Origin: Sophora flavescens
Taxonomy: Eukaryota > Streptophyta > Magnoliopsida > Fabales > Fabaceae
Reading direction: 5' to 3'
Length of the DNA stretch: 64,000 nt
Assembly (NCBI GenBank): GCA_030762895.1
Contig: CM061063.1
Span: 71,297,836 to 71,361,835, forward strand
Below the pieces are notes generated by a model, which saw only the letters and a program-made list of their open reading frames with translations, was not told the origin of the DNA and did not search any database. Positions 11,201 through 23,224 of the stretch are shown here, piece after piece. The translations under genes and the position numbers were made by a program. The stretch's first letter is position 1; each line of letters begins with the position of its first letter.

Positions 11201-14200
11201 AATAAAAACCTTTCTTCTGCGAAGGGTTTAGTGAAAATATCAGCCCATTGATTTTCAGTTTTAACAAACTTAATATCAAAGATGCATTTTTGAACATAAT
11301 CCCTAATGAAATGATTTGATTTCAATATGCTTAGCCTTAGAATGCTGAATTGGATTTTTAGTTAAGCATAGAGCACTGGAATTATCACACCATACAGATA
11401 TGTTTTGTTCATAAATAGAGTAATCCTCAAGTTGATGTTTTACCCGTAAGAGTTGAGAGCAAAGAACTAGCAAAGCAGAGATGTATTCGCTTCAGAACAG
11501 AGACAAGGCAATGGTTGTCCGCCTCTTGCTTGACCATGAGACTAAACTTGCTCCAATGAAATGACAACCTCCACTTGGTGCTTTTTCTTTCTATTCTGTC
11601 TCCAAAGAAAATCAGCATCACAATATCCCACTAATCAGTATTCTTTTGATCTTAAATACAAAGAAACCAAGATTAGTAGTTCCAAGCAAATATCTAAATA
11701 TTCTTTTTACAGCCTTAAGATGAGATTCTCTAGGATCGATTGGAATCTAGCACACATACGGACACTAAATTGAATGTCAGTCCGCTTGAAGTTAAGACAA
11801 AGAGAGAGCCAATCATACCTCTGCAGACAGTTTGATCTACCTTTTTACCTTCATCATCTTTGCTTAGTTTTGTATTGGGTTGCATAGGGGTTTTCATGAG
11901 CTTTGCATTTTCCATTTTGTATTTCTTGAGTATCTCCTTGGTATATTTTTGTTGATGAATGTAAATTCCATCACTTGTCTGCTTGATTTGTAATCCAAGG
12001 AAGAACTTCAATTCTCCCATCATGCTCATCTAATATTCAGCTTGCATTAGATTTGAAAATTCCTTGCATAGCTTTTCATTAGTTGCTCCAAAAATAATAT
12101 CATCAACATATATTTGAACTATAATAAAGTTCTCTTTAGAGCATTTTTTGAACAGAGTAGTGTCTACTTGTCCTCTAGTAAAACTATTATGCATGAGAAA
12201 AGAACTGAGTCTATCATACCATGCTCCAGGTGCTTGTTTCAAACCATATAATGCCTTTTTAAGTTTGAAAACGTGATCTGTTTATCAGTATCCTCAAAAC
12301 CAGGGGGTTGTTTAACATACACTTCTTCTTCAATTATACCATTTAGAAAAGCACTTTTTACATCCATTTGAAATAGGGTAATTTGGTGTTGTGCAGCATA
12401 TGAAATTAAAATGCGTATGGCTTCTATTCTAGCTACAGGTGCAAAGGTTTCAGTATAATCAATACCTTCTTGTTGGTTATAGCCTTGAGCTACTAACCTT
12501 GCTTTATTTCTGACAACTTTACCATCTTCATCTAATTTGTTTCTGAAGACCCATCTTGTTCCAATAACTGACTTGTTTTCAGGCTTAGAGACAAGAGTCC
12601 AGACATCATTTCTGGTGAACTGGTTAAGTTCTTCTTGCATAGCAAGAATCCATCTTTCATCCTCAAGAGCTTCTTCAATGCGTTTAGGCTCCAAATCTGA
12701 AATAAATGCCACATTGCTTGATTCTCTTAATGTGGATCTGGTTCTTACTCCTTCAGAAGGATTTCCAATAACAAGATCCTTAGGATGATGAGTGTTGAAC
12801 TTCCAATCCCTTTTTAGATCATCATGAAGATCTTGACTTGTCTCATTGACCGGGTCCATTTCCACTTGTCTTTCAGCCTCAGGCACAGGTTCTGTTTTGG
12901 TTAGATCTGATTGTTGACTTTCTGGCTTGTTTATATCAAGACCTGCAGGATCATCTTCTAGATCTGATAGTTCTTTATCAGTCTTTAAACCATCATTGAA
13001 TTTAACATGAACAGATTCTTCAATAATACAAGTTCTTGAATTGTAAACTCTAAAAGCCTTGGACTTTTCAGAATAACCTACGAAAATACCTTTATCTACC
13101 TTAGAATCAGATTTTCGAAGATTATCTTTGGTATTCAGAATAAAACATTCACATCCAAAAGCATGAAAATAAGATATGTCGGTGCTTTTTCCTTTCCACA
13201 ATTCATAAGGAGTCCTTTTTAGAAAAGGCCTAATAAGTATTTTGTTTTGTACATAGCAAACAGTGTTTACAGCTTCTGCCCAGGAGTACTTAGGGAGATT
13301 ATTTTCATTGATCATAGATCTAGCCATCTCTTGCAGAGATCTGTTCTTTCTCTCAACCACTCTATTTTGCTGTGGAGTTCTAGGTGCAGGGAAATTGTGA
13401 GAGATTCCATTCTCCTCACAGAACTGTCTAAACTGCTCATTTTCAAATTCTCCCCCATGATCACTTTTAAGGGTAGAAATACAGAAACCCCGCTCATTTT
13501 GTACTCTTTTGCAGAATACTGAGAAAACCTTAAAAGACTAATCCTTGTGTGTTAGGAAGAGTACCCATGTGTATCTAGAATAGTCATCAACTATGACAAA
13601 TCCATATTTTCTTCCTGTCAGGCTGGCAACACTAACTGGTCCAAACAGATCCATGTGTAACAACTGAAGAGTTCTAGAGGTTGATACTTGGTTTTTAGAT
13701 TTGAAACTTGATTTTATCTGCTTACCTCTCTGACATGCATCACACAAGACATCTTTCTTAAAGCTAATATCAGGAAATCCTCTCACGAGATTATTCCTTT
13801 TTAATTCAGAAATTAGTTTCATACTAGCATGTCCTAGTTTCTTATGCCATAACCATCTTTCATCCTCTTTAGACATCAGACAGGTTACACTTTGATCTGA
13901 GAGATCAGACAGTTCAATCTTATAAAGATTTTGTTGCCTTTTAGCTGAAAAGAAGGTTTTGCCACTACAGTCTTTAACTATGCATACATCCTTGGTAAAG
14001 GAAACATCAAAACCACTATCACATAATTGACTTATGCTAAGAAAATTGTGTCTTAATCCTTTAACCATAAGAACATTAGATATAGAGGGAAGAGGGGGTT
14101 TACCACCAATAGTACCAATACCTATAACTTTCCCTTTCTGATTTCCTCCGAAGGCAACGTGTCCTCCTTTCTTAAGTTGGAGGTCTAGGAACATAGACCT

Positions 14201-14260
14201 TTCTCCTGTCATATGTCGCGAGCAGCACCTTTGTCCAGTACCAGCAGTGGTGTTTTCTTT
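11200..14260 (-). pseudogene. SIRE-2 pol (protease, integrase, reverse transcriptase, RNase H), broken
   Basis: Read on the minus strand, a damaged protease end (VLDKGAARD) near 14230 leads to MTGERSMF. The pre-integrase motif LWHKKLGHASMKLI and CDACQRGKQ follow, then the integrase core with LLHMDLFGPV and VDDYSRYTW (to 13538). Integrase continues with VERKNRSLQEMARSM and GYSEKSKAFRVYN. The reverse transcriptase has RWVFRNKLDEDG, ARLVAQGYNQ, FQMDVKSAFLNG and, after a frame change at about 12240, IYVDDIIFGATN. RNase H remnants reach about 11210. At least five frame breaks make it inactive. The order PR-IN-RT-RH is diagnostic of Ty1/copia. Confidence 0.88.
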
Positions 14261-14479
14261 GTCCTGTTGAGGACATCCGCAACAAAAATTATTCGATCTT
14301 TAGGTACCCATATTTTTCTGGGTCCTTTTCTGTTAGTTCTAGGAGTTTGTAAAGACTTCCTTCTCTTCTTATGGATACAGTTAGACATAACATGCCCAAT
14401 TTTTCCATAGAAGTTACAAATAGGTGTTGATTTGGTTACAGTTGACTTAACAGATACTTTAGAAGCTTTAGTTGATACT

Positions 14480-15990
14480 TTATGATGTGTCTAATGGACA
14501 TATCCAATACCTTCTTTGTTAAGAGAGTGCTTCTGAATGCCAATTAGCTTAGTCAGATTGTCTCTGCCATTAACAAATTTGGCCAGATCAGAAGTGAGCT
14601 CTTCCACTTTCTGTTGAAGTTTTTCAACTTCTACAGATGATGATGTTTCACTTGAGATCTTAGCTTCATTAGACTTTTCAGTCTTCAGCTCACTGTTCTC
14701 TTTAGCCAGCATCTCGCACTCTTGAGATTTCTGTTTATGCTCACCGGTGAGCTTTACATACTTTCTCTTGAGGGATTCGAAGGCTTTAGATAAGCAGTTG
14801 GATTCCTCCAACAACTCCTCATAAGCATCAAGTAATTCCTCATAGTCAGGATGTACCTCATCATCAGAGTCCGATTCAGTGTTGGCCATCAAATAGAGAT
14901 TGGCTTCTTCCTCAGTTTCTTTATCAGAAGATGTTGACTCCAGATCCTCCCAAGTAGTCATCATTCCTTTCTTCTTCTTCTTGAAGAATTTCTTAAAAGG
15001 GGCCTTCTTGAGTTGAGGACATTCAGCCTTGAAGTGACCTGGCTTTTTGCACTCATAGCAAACAATTGGACTTTTGTCTGTTGAGGTGGATTCTTTGAAG
15101 TTCTTGTCCTTGTTGGACCTTCTGAATGGCCTATCCCTCCTGAACTTCTTTTTCTATAGGAGAAGCTTTATCTTCCTGGCCAGGAGAGACAACTCTTCAT
15201 CACTCTCAGAATCCTCGAGTTCTGATAGGTCAGCATCACTGGATGACTCATCTGCCTTCAGAGACTTGGAACCTTTCTTCGACGTTTGATCGCCTTTCGA
15301 GCAATTGACTTGCCCTTCTTTGGTGCAGCTTCATCTCCAAGTTCTTGCTCATGCACAGTGAGTGTTCCAATAAGCTCATCCATAGTCAAGGTAGTGAGAT
15401 CCTTGGCTTGGGAGATAGCAGTGACCAAAGGTCTCCACTGTTTAGGTAGACTTCTCAGAATCTTACCAGCTTTCTCAGCATTGATATAGACTTTGCCAAG
15501 AGATTTTAAACAATTGATGATAGTTTGAAATCTTCCTATCATCTGAGCAACAGATTCTCTTTCCTCCATGATGAATAGTTCATACTTTCTAACAAGTATG
15601 CCAATCTTTGACTCCTTGACCTTTGATGATCCTTCATGTGTGACAGCTAAGGTGTCCCATATTTCTTTTGCAGAGTCACAGGCACATACCTTCTCAAACT
15701 CCTCCGGACTGAGAGCACAAATGATGTTGTATCTGGCTTTGTGGTTCAGCTCCCATTTTGATTTTTATACAGAGATCCCACCGAGCTTTTGGTTTGTCGA
15801 GTGTTATCATCATTCCGGGAATGAATGCACCATCCGTGATGACATCCCAAAGATCGTAGTTTGTGGATAGAATAAACCACTGAAATCTATCTTTCCAAAG
15901 AGTTGTAATTTTCTCCATTGAAGTAAGGAGGTCCGGTTAGGGAGGCTCCTTCGATCGATGACTTCCACTTGTACTAGCTCCACCGTCATG
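14480..15990 (-). pseudogene. SIRE-2 gag, broken
   Basis: The minus strand begins near 15960 with PYFNGENYN in one frame and shifts to WKDRFQWFILSTNYDLWDVI. A UBN2-type region follows (15258-15569: MEERESVAQMIGRFQTIIN, LRSLPKQWRPLVTAI). A CCHC zinc knuckle CYECKKPGHFKAEC lies near 15030-15070 and is intact. The C-terminal stretch (14491-14964) is acidic then coiled-coil-like and ends with LIGIQKHSLNKEGIGYV, the usual gag end in this lineage. Several frame breaks separate these pieces. Confidence 0.85.
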
Positions 15991-16047
15991 TCTATTCTTC
16001 AGGACCTTTTACCTCTACAATGTCGGATGCTCAACCCGCAGGCCGAG

Positions 16048-16060
16048 CTCTGATACCAAC
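16048..16060 (-). promoter_or_regulatory. SIRE-2 primer-binding site
   Basis: On the minus strand TTGGTATCAGAGC directly follows the 5' LTR end. It is a perfect match to the plant initiator tRNA-Met primer site of copia elements. Confidence 0.9.
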
Positions 16061-18131
16061 TGAAATAGACAACTATAAACACGAGAAGGGGGGGTTGAAT
16101 TGTGTTTATCAGAATTTAAGCAAAGCTGAAATCTTTTCGCAAACAGAAAGCTAGCTTTGGACAAGTGGAAGAATACAGGATGGACGGGTGACTATTGCAC
16201 ACACACCACTTGACAGATGCAAGAAAAACTAAAGCAATTAAAGAGTTTAAGGGAAGAGAGATTGACACGGTGATTTATCCCGAATCACTCTTCAAATCAA
16301 AGAGCTACGTCCAGTCCTTGGCAGCACCAAGATTTATCCACTATAACTGATAAGGTTACAGACTCAAGTATTATTTGCACACCTAGCTTCTTCAAGCTCA
16401 AGACAAGTATTATTTGCACACCTAGCCTCTTCAGGCTCAAGACAAGTATTGTTTTCACACCTAGCCTCTTCAGGCTCACTTAGGTTTGTTTGAGAGATTT
16501 GGTTTGTAATAAATACAATTTCTCACAGGCAGATCTTTCACTAACACTCAGAGAGTGGTTTAAATGTAAGGCTCAGGAAAGTCTGCGTAATAACTTCAAA
16601 ATGATTGAAGAATAAAAGAATAAGGAAATAAATGCTCAGAGTAATGGCGTTTTTAATGCAATGTGTATTCTGTTTCTTCAGCTTCACTGGCTTCTGTATT
16701 TATGGTCTTCAAGCATTTAGGATCCGTTAGAGACATCCTCTCAGATATTGGCTTCAAGCAGAACTTCATTAATTGCAATAGAGTCGTTCTGAGGAGTTAT
16801 TAATGCAATAGAGTCGTTCTGGGCAGCCATTAATGCAATAGAGTCGTTGGTTGTATTCTAACATGAAGGATCATGGCTTTATTCAACGTGCTACAGCCAT
16901 ATCAAAGTTGACCAGAGGGCTTTTTGAACTTTGCTGAGTATACTTCCCTTTTTGTGTAAGGACCAGAGGTACTAGGGAATAAAGCACATTGGAAGCATTC
17001 TTTAACTGGTCTTTGGTTCTGATTATCCAAGGTTGCTTGAGAGAGTAGCTTCTGACTTTTCTTGATAATCGTGAAACTGAGTAGGAGAGAAGGCTTCAAG
17101 TCTCTTTCTGGTTCTTGAACCAAGATTCTGATAATCCTTAAAGAATTCGCGATCATAAGATAAGTGCTTCCATCTTGAAAATAATCACGTCTATCTAGTC
17201 ATTTGAGTTTTCATTCGGGCTAGTAGACGAGCTCCATATTAAGGACTCAGCAAGTCCAAAGACTAGTGGACGAGCGCTTCTGTCACCTTTAGTGGACGAG
17301 CGCTTCTGTTACTTTTAGTGGACGAGAGCTTTTGTCACCTTTAGTGGACGAGAGCCTCTGTTAGTCTGGTGGACGAGAGTCTCAGTTATTTTACTGGACG
17401 AGAGTCTCAGTTACTCTGACGGACGAGAGTCTCAGTCACTCTACTGGACGAGAGTCTCAGTCACTCTGCTGGACGAGACTCTCTTGTTCTTCAGTGGACG
17501 GATACATTCTGACCTTAATGGACGAGCTCCATCTGCTTCCTTAATGGATGAGCTACATATGCCACGTTATTGGATGGACCATTTTGATACCTCACTGGAC
17601 GGTCTTTTCTGATATTTTGATGGACGCGCTCCAAGTGCCACGTCATTGGACAGATAATTTTGATACCTCACTGGACGGGTTTTTCTGATACTATGAGTAG
17701 ACGCGGCCTTCTGTTGTTTTTAGTGGACGCGGCCTTCTGATACTTTTTGGTGGACGCAGCCTTCTGATATTTTTATTAGATGCGGCCTTCTGATACTTTT
17801 TAGTAGACGCGGCCTTCTGATATTTTTATTGGACGCGGGTTTCTTTCTCTTGTGTTTTGGACGTGCACTACAAATACTACAGTGTTGGAAGTCTGCTTGT
17901 TACACTTTGTTGGACGTCTGCTTGTTTCACTTTGTTGGACGTCTGATTGTTACACTTTGTTGGACGTCTGCTTGTTTCACTTTGTTGGACGTCTGATTCT
18001 ATTTTTTTATTAATCTGCACACTTAATATATAGGTTAGCAATCAATATGAAGGTTAATTAAATCATTAACCAATGTTTATTTTTCATCAAAACTTAGGGA
18101 AATGCATGTCAAACATTTTAGAGACTTAACA
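16061..18131 (-). repeat. SIRE-2 5' LTR
   Basis: It matches 8575-10750. It begins (plus strand) TGAAATAGAC and ends GACTTAACA at the GCAAC target duplication. Its minisatellite region (about 17262-18000) has fewer units than the partner, which accounts for the length difference. Confidence 0.92.
17262..18000 (-). repeat. Minisatellite region in SIRE-2 5' LTR
   Basis: It has the same graded sub-families as the other LTR (GTGGACGAGCGCTTCTG, then GGACGAGAGTCTCAG, then GACGCGGCCTTCTG, then TTGGACGTCTG), with about four fewer units. The terminal TTGGACGTCTG block is nearly identical in both LTRs. Confidence 0.88.
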
Positions 18132-18136
18132 GCAAC

Positions 18137-19003
18137 TTCATAAGAAAGTCATCCACTTTTCAAAGGAGAAATTTCAGCAAAGGTGACAACTCTTCCAACA
18201 ACATCACATGTTATGAATATGGAAATATTGGCCACATGAAGCTTGACTGTCCAAAACTGCAAAAGAAGGACAAAACAGAAAAGTTTGACTCAAGGGACAA
18301 AAAGTGGAGAAAGCCAAGAAAGGCCTACATTGCTTGGGATGATAATGATGTAGATTCTACTGAAGAATCTGAATTTGAGGAGGCAAACTTGTGCTTGATG
18401 GCCAGCAATAACAGTGATTCGGAGGATGAGGAAAATTCTGATTCACAACCTACTTTTGATGAATTGCAACATGCATTTGATGAGTTACATGTTGAATATC
18501 TTGAGATTGATAAACAACTTGTCTCATCTAGAAAAATAATTGCTAAAAAATGTGATGATTATGCATGCTTGAAAATGAAAGAAAGAGAACTAGAAGCTAG
18601 GAATAAGGTCTTTATTGCATCTAGCTCTAATTGTTCTAAGTGTTGTACATTGACTAAAGAAGTTGAAAAACTGAAAAATGACTTAGCCAAGTTCACAAAC
18701 GGTAGAGATAACTTGAATGCTTTATTAGGACAGCAAAAATGTGTTTATAATAAGGCTGGAATAGGCTATGAACCTAAGATATATGAGAAATCTTTCAAGA
18801 ATTTTTTTGCTGCACCTAAGACATCAAACACACCATTTGTTAAATGTAATTTTTGTGCTAGAAAAGGTCGCACAGCTTCTACATGTCAATACAGAAAATC
18901 AGCATACAATAAGTCCAAGTATGTGTGGGTTCCTAAAGGAACTTTTGATGGAACAAACTCTAAAGGATCCAAACAGTTTTGGGTACCTATAGCACAAACA
19001 TGA
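18137..19003 (+). pseudogene. SIRE-1 gag, C-terminal part with degraded zinc knuckles
   Basis: It continues the gag frame broken at 8574; the single GCAAC repeat joins the two parts. A first knuckle reads CYEYGNIGHMKLDC, where the second Cys of the CCHC motif is Tyr. An acidic coiled-coil-like stretch follows, with LMASNNSDSEDEE and TKEVEKLKNDLAKFTNGRDN. A second knuckle reads CNFCARKGRTASTC, where the His is replaced by Arg. The frame is otherwise open to the TGA at 19001-19003. Losing key ligands in both knuckles should abolish nucleic-acid packaging. Confidence 0.8.
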
Positions 19004-19289
19004 AATTCTATTTTGTAGGTGTGGTGAAAGGTCAAGAGCAAAAATTCGAATCATGACATAGAGCCTTCACCAAACACAATGGGTAACAATAAAGAAATAA
19101 TATTGATGGAATGTGTTTTCTAATTATCATTGTTAATGTATGATTGTGAATCTTTGTGTTGACTTATATATCATTGTATAGTATGTCTACATTGTTGTAT
19201 TAAAGCTATTTGATCAATCTTGGAATAATCATATGGCTTTTGTTTCTCAAATTGAATCTAAGAAAATTGATGAAGCCTTAAATGATTTT

Positions 19290-19482
19290 CTTTGCTTGCT
19301 ATGCAACAATTAACTTTGAACATGATCTCTATCATAAGAACTTTATTCAAAGTAAAGAAACTGAGATTGAATATGTTGATACAACTAAACAACTTGCTGA
19401 TATTTTTGCCAAGTCCTTGAACAAGGAAAGCTTCTTTTTCATTAGAAGAGAATTTGGCATAATTGATCAATCCTATATCTAA
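19290..19482 (+). pseudogene. SIRE-1 RNase H tail
   Basis: The stretch HKNFIQSKETEIEYVDTTKQ followed by LADIFAKSLNKESFFFIRRE is the very C-terminal end of copia RNase H. Everything from protease to the RNase H catalytic residues is missing between 19004 and here. About 290 bp of unrecognised AT-rich sequence takes its place. This is the direct evidence for the pol deletion in SIRE-1. Confidence 0.75.
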
Positions 19483-19664
19483 TCTCTAAAGAAATTGTTC
19501 ATATGAATGTATCTTTGTGTAAATATGCTTTGATTCTTGTATGATTTGATTTGGAATATCTATGAATGATTAGAAGAGAGTTTCAGAAGAAATAGATTTG
19601 ATCAGGAATGGATCCCCTGTGTTTTCAGTCTGATAAACTCAGAATACACAAGATTTTAATTCTG

Positions 19665-19895
19665 CTCGTCCACATAAGTGTTTGGACTTGCTAAGTCCTT
19701 AATGAGAAGCTTAGTCCAATGACGTGGCATATAGAGCTCGTCTACTAGGTTACGTTCTTTGGACTTGCTAAGTCCTTAATGAGAAACTCCTTCCAATGAC
19801 GTGGCATTAATAGCTCGTCTACTAGGTTACTTTGTGTTTTAGTACTTCTGTCCAATGACGTGGCATATGGAGCTCGTCTACTAGGTTACGTTCAA
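19665..19895 (+). repeat. Tandem repeat, three 70-95-bp units, in SIRE-1 3' internal region
   Basis: Each unit holds CCAATGACGTGGCAT (near 19716, 19793 and 19852) followed by AGCTCGTCTACTAGGTTAC. The first two also share TTTGGACTTGCTAAGTCCTT and AATGAGAA. The inverted motif TGCCACGT(C/T)ATTGGA appears in the SIRE-2 LTRs near 10174, 10252, 17560 and 17637. The array therefore belongs to this element family. Confidence 0.75.
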
Positions 19896-20474
19896 CTACT
19901 CAACTACGAGCCCTAAGGATTGAAGACGACGCCGATGTAGAATCTTATTTCAAAACTTCAAATCTTCTGAACCATCACCTAAAGGCTGAAACAAAAGAAA
20001 ATCCAAAAGGAAGAACTAGTTCTAGGAATTCAAAGGAATTAGAACTTAGTTTTTGAAAAGTAAAATGCCTTAGTTTGTAATTTTGGCTGATGGTTTCTCT
20101 TCTTCTTGATTTGTCCCTGCACCTATCCCTCTATCATGAACAATTTTATATGCTATGTTTGAATGTTTAAATGCTTGCCTTCTCTATTGCTTTGAATGTT
20201 TCTTTTCTTTACCTTTTTGATAATGCCAAAAGGGGGAGGAAAAAGTATGATATAGAGAAAGGGGATAATAACAAATTATACATGCATATGTTGAGGGGAA
20301 GTTTATATAACCTAACATGATTAATGGGGAGTAAATCAAATTATGCTCTGATAAGTTTTTTTTTTGCTCTGATATACTTCTGCTCTGATACCATGACATA
20401 AATGTGTCAAAAACACTTAACTTCTGCTACACTTATACTCTGATCTTATAATTTGTTAAAAGATTTGTCATAAT

Positions 20475-20489
20475 CAAAAAGGGGGAGTT
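20475..20489 (+). promoter_or_regulatory. SIRE-1 polypurine tract
   Basis: CAAAAAGGGGGAGTT lies just before the 3' LTR start TGTAAGACTC. It is the same tract as in SIRE-2. Confidence 0.8.
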
Positions 20490-22342
20490 TGTAAGACTCA
20501 ATGACTTAGAGATTTTGATATATGATAAATACAATTTAACGTGTGTGCAAGTGTTTTAGTGTCAAATTGCAAAGACAAGTATCAAGCAGTGATCAACAAG
20601 TTCATTAAGCAAATTCAAGGAAAATAATCAAGGAAGAACTTGAAGGAATCAAGGAGCTGCATGTAGAAATCAAAAGAGCAAAGTCAAAGATCAAAGGATC
20701 ATCAAGACCAAGCTTAAAGGATAATTTTAGATTTAAGTCTTAGATGATTTGTAAGAGAAAGAGATCTCTTAGTCACGAGATAGCTCAACTAAAAAGATGC
20801 ATGAAGAAAATCAATTTTCATAACCTGCACTAAAAGGAATAAGTTTTTGTTAATGAAAATGATTTTTGGAAATAAGAAAATTATTTGTCAAGTACAACCA
20901 TGTAATCAATGAATGTATGTCTGTTACTGTAACTGACAAATGAATTTAAGGTTCTTGATTCAATACATAAATGTATTGAATGGATGTACTGATGGATTAA
21001 CCAAGTTCAAGATTTTGAGAAACTATTAGAACTATCAGTATGAATTTGGTTAATACAGCCATGTACTCAACCCCCGTTCAAGAACCAGAATCAAGAAAAC
21101 CGATTCTGTTATCAGATCCAAATCTGTTTTAATTGATCCCAACGACTATAACTTGTTTCTTATATATAGAGGGATCAAAGGACACTTTTAAAAAGATAAG
21201 AATTACACGAAATCAATTTGAGAGATCAATTGTGAAAAGCATTCATCTTCTTTCTTGAGCTTCATTGTGAAAAAGAGTGTTTCAATTCTCATAAGTGCTT
21301 CAATTTGTTTATCTGACTATTGAGAGTTAGGAATCAATTTTTTGTTTTATTTGATTGTAAAGAGAGAGGGAGTCTCTCTGTGTGATTAGGGTGATGTATC
21401 CCTAAGGAAAAACATTGTGGCTCTTCACAAGAGTGTGGTATCTCAAGGTGAAGGAGTGCTCTGTGGTGTAAAGGTTTTTCAAGCTACCTGGCTAAAACTT
21501 GTTGTGTTAGTGTGTGAAAACCCATAGGTGGAATGGGGACTGAATCTAGGTCACAGTGGTGGTGACTGAACCAGGATAAATCTGGTTGTGTGGTATCTCT
21601 AAACTCAAACTCTTTAATTTCTGTCTTGCGCATATAAGTGTGACCTTGATGTTCTAAGTTTTCAATTGATATCAGTTATTGATCTGCATAATCAGTATTG
21701 AACCTTGAGTAAACTGTAATAATAACTTTGTATTCAATTCTATTCTCAAGGATCAATATTTAAATTGAATCTTGCATCATACGTGACCAAATTCGAATAG
21801 CTTAATTTCTGTTTCTTAATCATTGAAACTGAAACTGAAACCTGCAAGTTTGTTCTTGATTGTTAATGCTTGTATCTGAAACTTGCATAACTTGTTCTTA
21901 ATCTTTAAAGGCTGAATCAGTTTCTGTATTTTGTTATTACTGAGTTTTGAACCCGAACCAATTATGCTCGTCCACATAAGTGATAGAAGCGCTCGTCCAC
22001 ATAAGTGATAGAAGCGCTCGTCCACTAAAGTAACAGAAGCGCTCGTCCACACTAAAGTGACAGAAGCGTTTGTCCACACAAGGGACAAAAGCACTCGTCC
22101 ACTAAAGTGACAGAAGCGCTCGTCCACACAAGTGATAGAAGTGCTCGTCCACTAAAGTGACAGAAGCATTGATTTATCTTACTAAACTGATTCACCTCAT
22201 CACCTTCTATTCGAGATTTCATAAAAAGCCCTTCACTGTTTTTGTAAAAGATCCTGAGGCAACTCTGATTTGAAAAGTACAGTTTTTGAAAAGGAAGAAT
22301 TTTTGAAAACTCAATTCTCGAGCCTTTGTAGCCAAAACAACA
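20490..22342 (+). repeat. SIRE-1 3' LTR (full length)
   Basis: It runs from TGTAAGACTC after the polypurine tract to AACAACA, where hAT-2 coding sequence resumes. It is about 1.85 kb. Its first ~164 bp have no counterpart in the truncated 5' LTR. The minisatellite lies at about 21962-22170. Confidence 0.88.
21962..22170 (+). repeat. Minisatellite in SIRE-1 3' LTR
   Basis: About eight to nine head-to-tail units carry GCTCGTCCAC and GTGACAGAAGC. The array is longer than that of the 5' LTR. Confidence 0.85.
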
Positions 22343-23176
22343 AAGAGTTCATTCATGTAAGATGTGGTGCTCATATCTTGAACCTCATTGTTCAAGATGG
22401 TTTAAAGGTAGTAGGTTATGCAGTGCATAAAATTAGACAAAGTGTGCTTTATGTGAGGGCATCAGAAAGTAGAACAATTCAATTTTTTGAATGTGTTAAA
22501 AAAGTTGGTGGGATTGACACATCAATTAGGTTGAGGCCGGATTGTGTCACTAGATGGAACTCCACTTATAAAATTTTTGAAAGTGCAATTAACTATCGTC
22601 GTGCCTTTCGTAGATTAAGTTTGTGTGACAATGCAAATTATAAGCGGTGTCCCACAAGTGATGAATGGAGAAGAGCCGAAATATTATGTGAAATTTTGAA
22701 GCCATTTTACATTATTACCAACTTGATATCTGGATCTTCTTACCTTACATCAAATCTATTTGTTGGAGAAATATGGAGGATAGAGAATCTTTTGATCACA
22801 AACTTGACAAATGAATATTTTTTTATTTGTAGCATGGCTCACAAAATGAAAGAAAAATTTGACAAGTATGGAGTGACTATAGGACAAATATGGTATTGAC
22901 ATTTGGGGCTATTTTTGATCCAACCAAGAACTTCAATTTCTTGAGATATTTCAATTTTAGAATTGATCCAAACACTTGTGAAGGGAAGTTGCAAAAGGTC
23001 AAGATTAATTTGTATAGGCTTTATGATGAGTATGTCAAAGATGGTGCCCCTTTCATTGTGAGTCATTCACAACAAGTACAATCTTCAGTTGGAGGAGGAA
23101 AGGAAAAGATTGGTTGCTATGAAGTAAGTTCTTAATTTGTTACTATTTTATTTCATACATTGATTTCTTTTAATCA

Positions 23177-23224
<48 letters not shown>

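Larger units (their letters stand above)
8575..18131 (-). mobile_element. SIRE-2: SIRE-like Ty1/copia retrotransposon inserted in SIRE-1 gag
   Basis: This is a complete element of about 9.6 kb with two LTRs (8575-10750 and 16061-18131). A TGGTATCAGAGC primer-binding site lies next to the 5' LTR and a polypurine tract next to the 3' LTR. Perfect 5-bp target duplications GCAAC occur at 8570-8574 and 18132-18136. On the plus strand the ends are TGAAATAG and TTAACA. Gag and pol lie on the minus strand with many frameshifts and stops. No envelope-like ORF fits between pol and the 3' LTR. By eye the LTRs are very similar, so it is younger than its host SIRE-1. Confidence 0.93.
6071..22342 (+). mobile_element. 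SIRE-1: SIRE-like Ty1/copia element, pol-deleted, interrupted by SIRE-2
   Basis: Two plus-strand LTR copies (6071-7718 and 20490-22342) flank a primer-binding site, a broken gag, a short RNase H tail and a polypurine tract. With SIRE-2 removed, the internal region is only about 3.2 kb. Protease, integrase and most of the reverse transcriptase are gone, so it is a non-autonomous derivative. The 5' LTR lacks its first ~164 bp and no target duplication can be matched. The left junction was therefore altered by a deletion that also removed hAT-2 coding sequence. Lineage is inferred from the gag layout, the long LTR and the AAAAAGGGGGAG tract. Confidence 0.85.

Noticed and set aside
11200..15990. 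Possible exogenous virus-like element
   Set aside because: LTRs, primer site and PR-IN-RT-RH order are those of an endogenous Ty1/copia retrotransposon; no envelope-like or viral coat gene is present.
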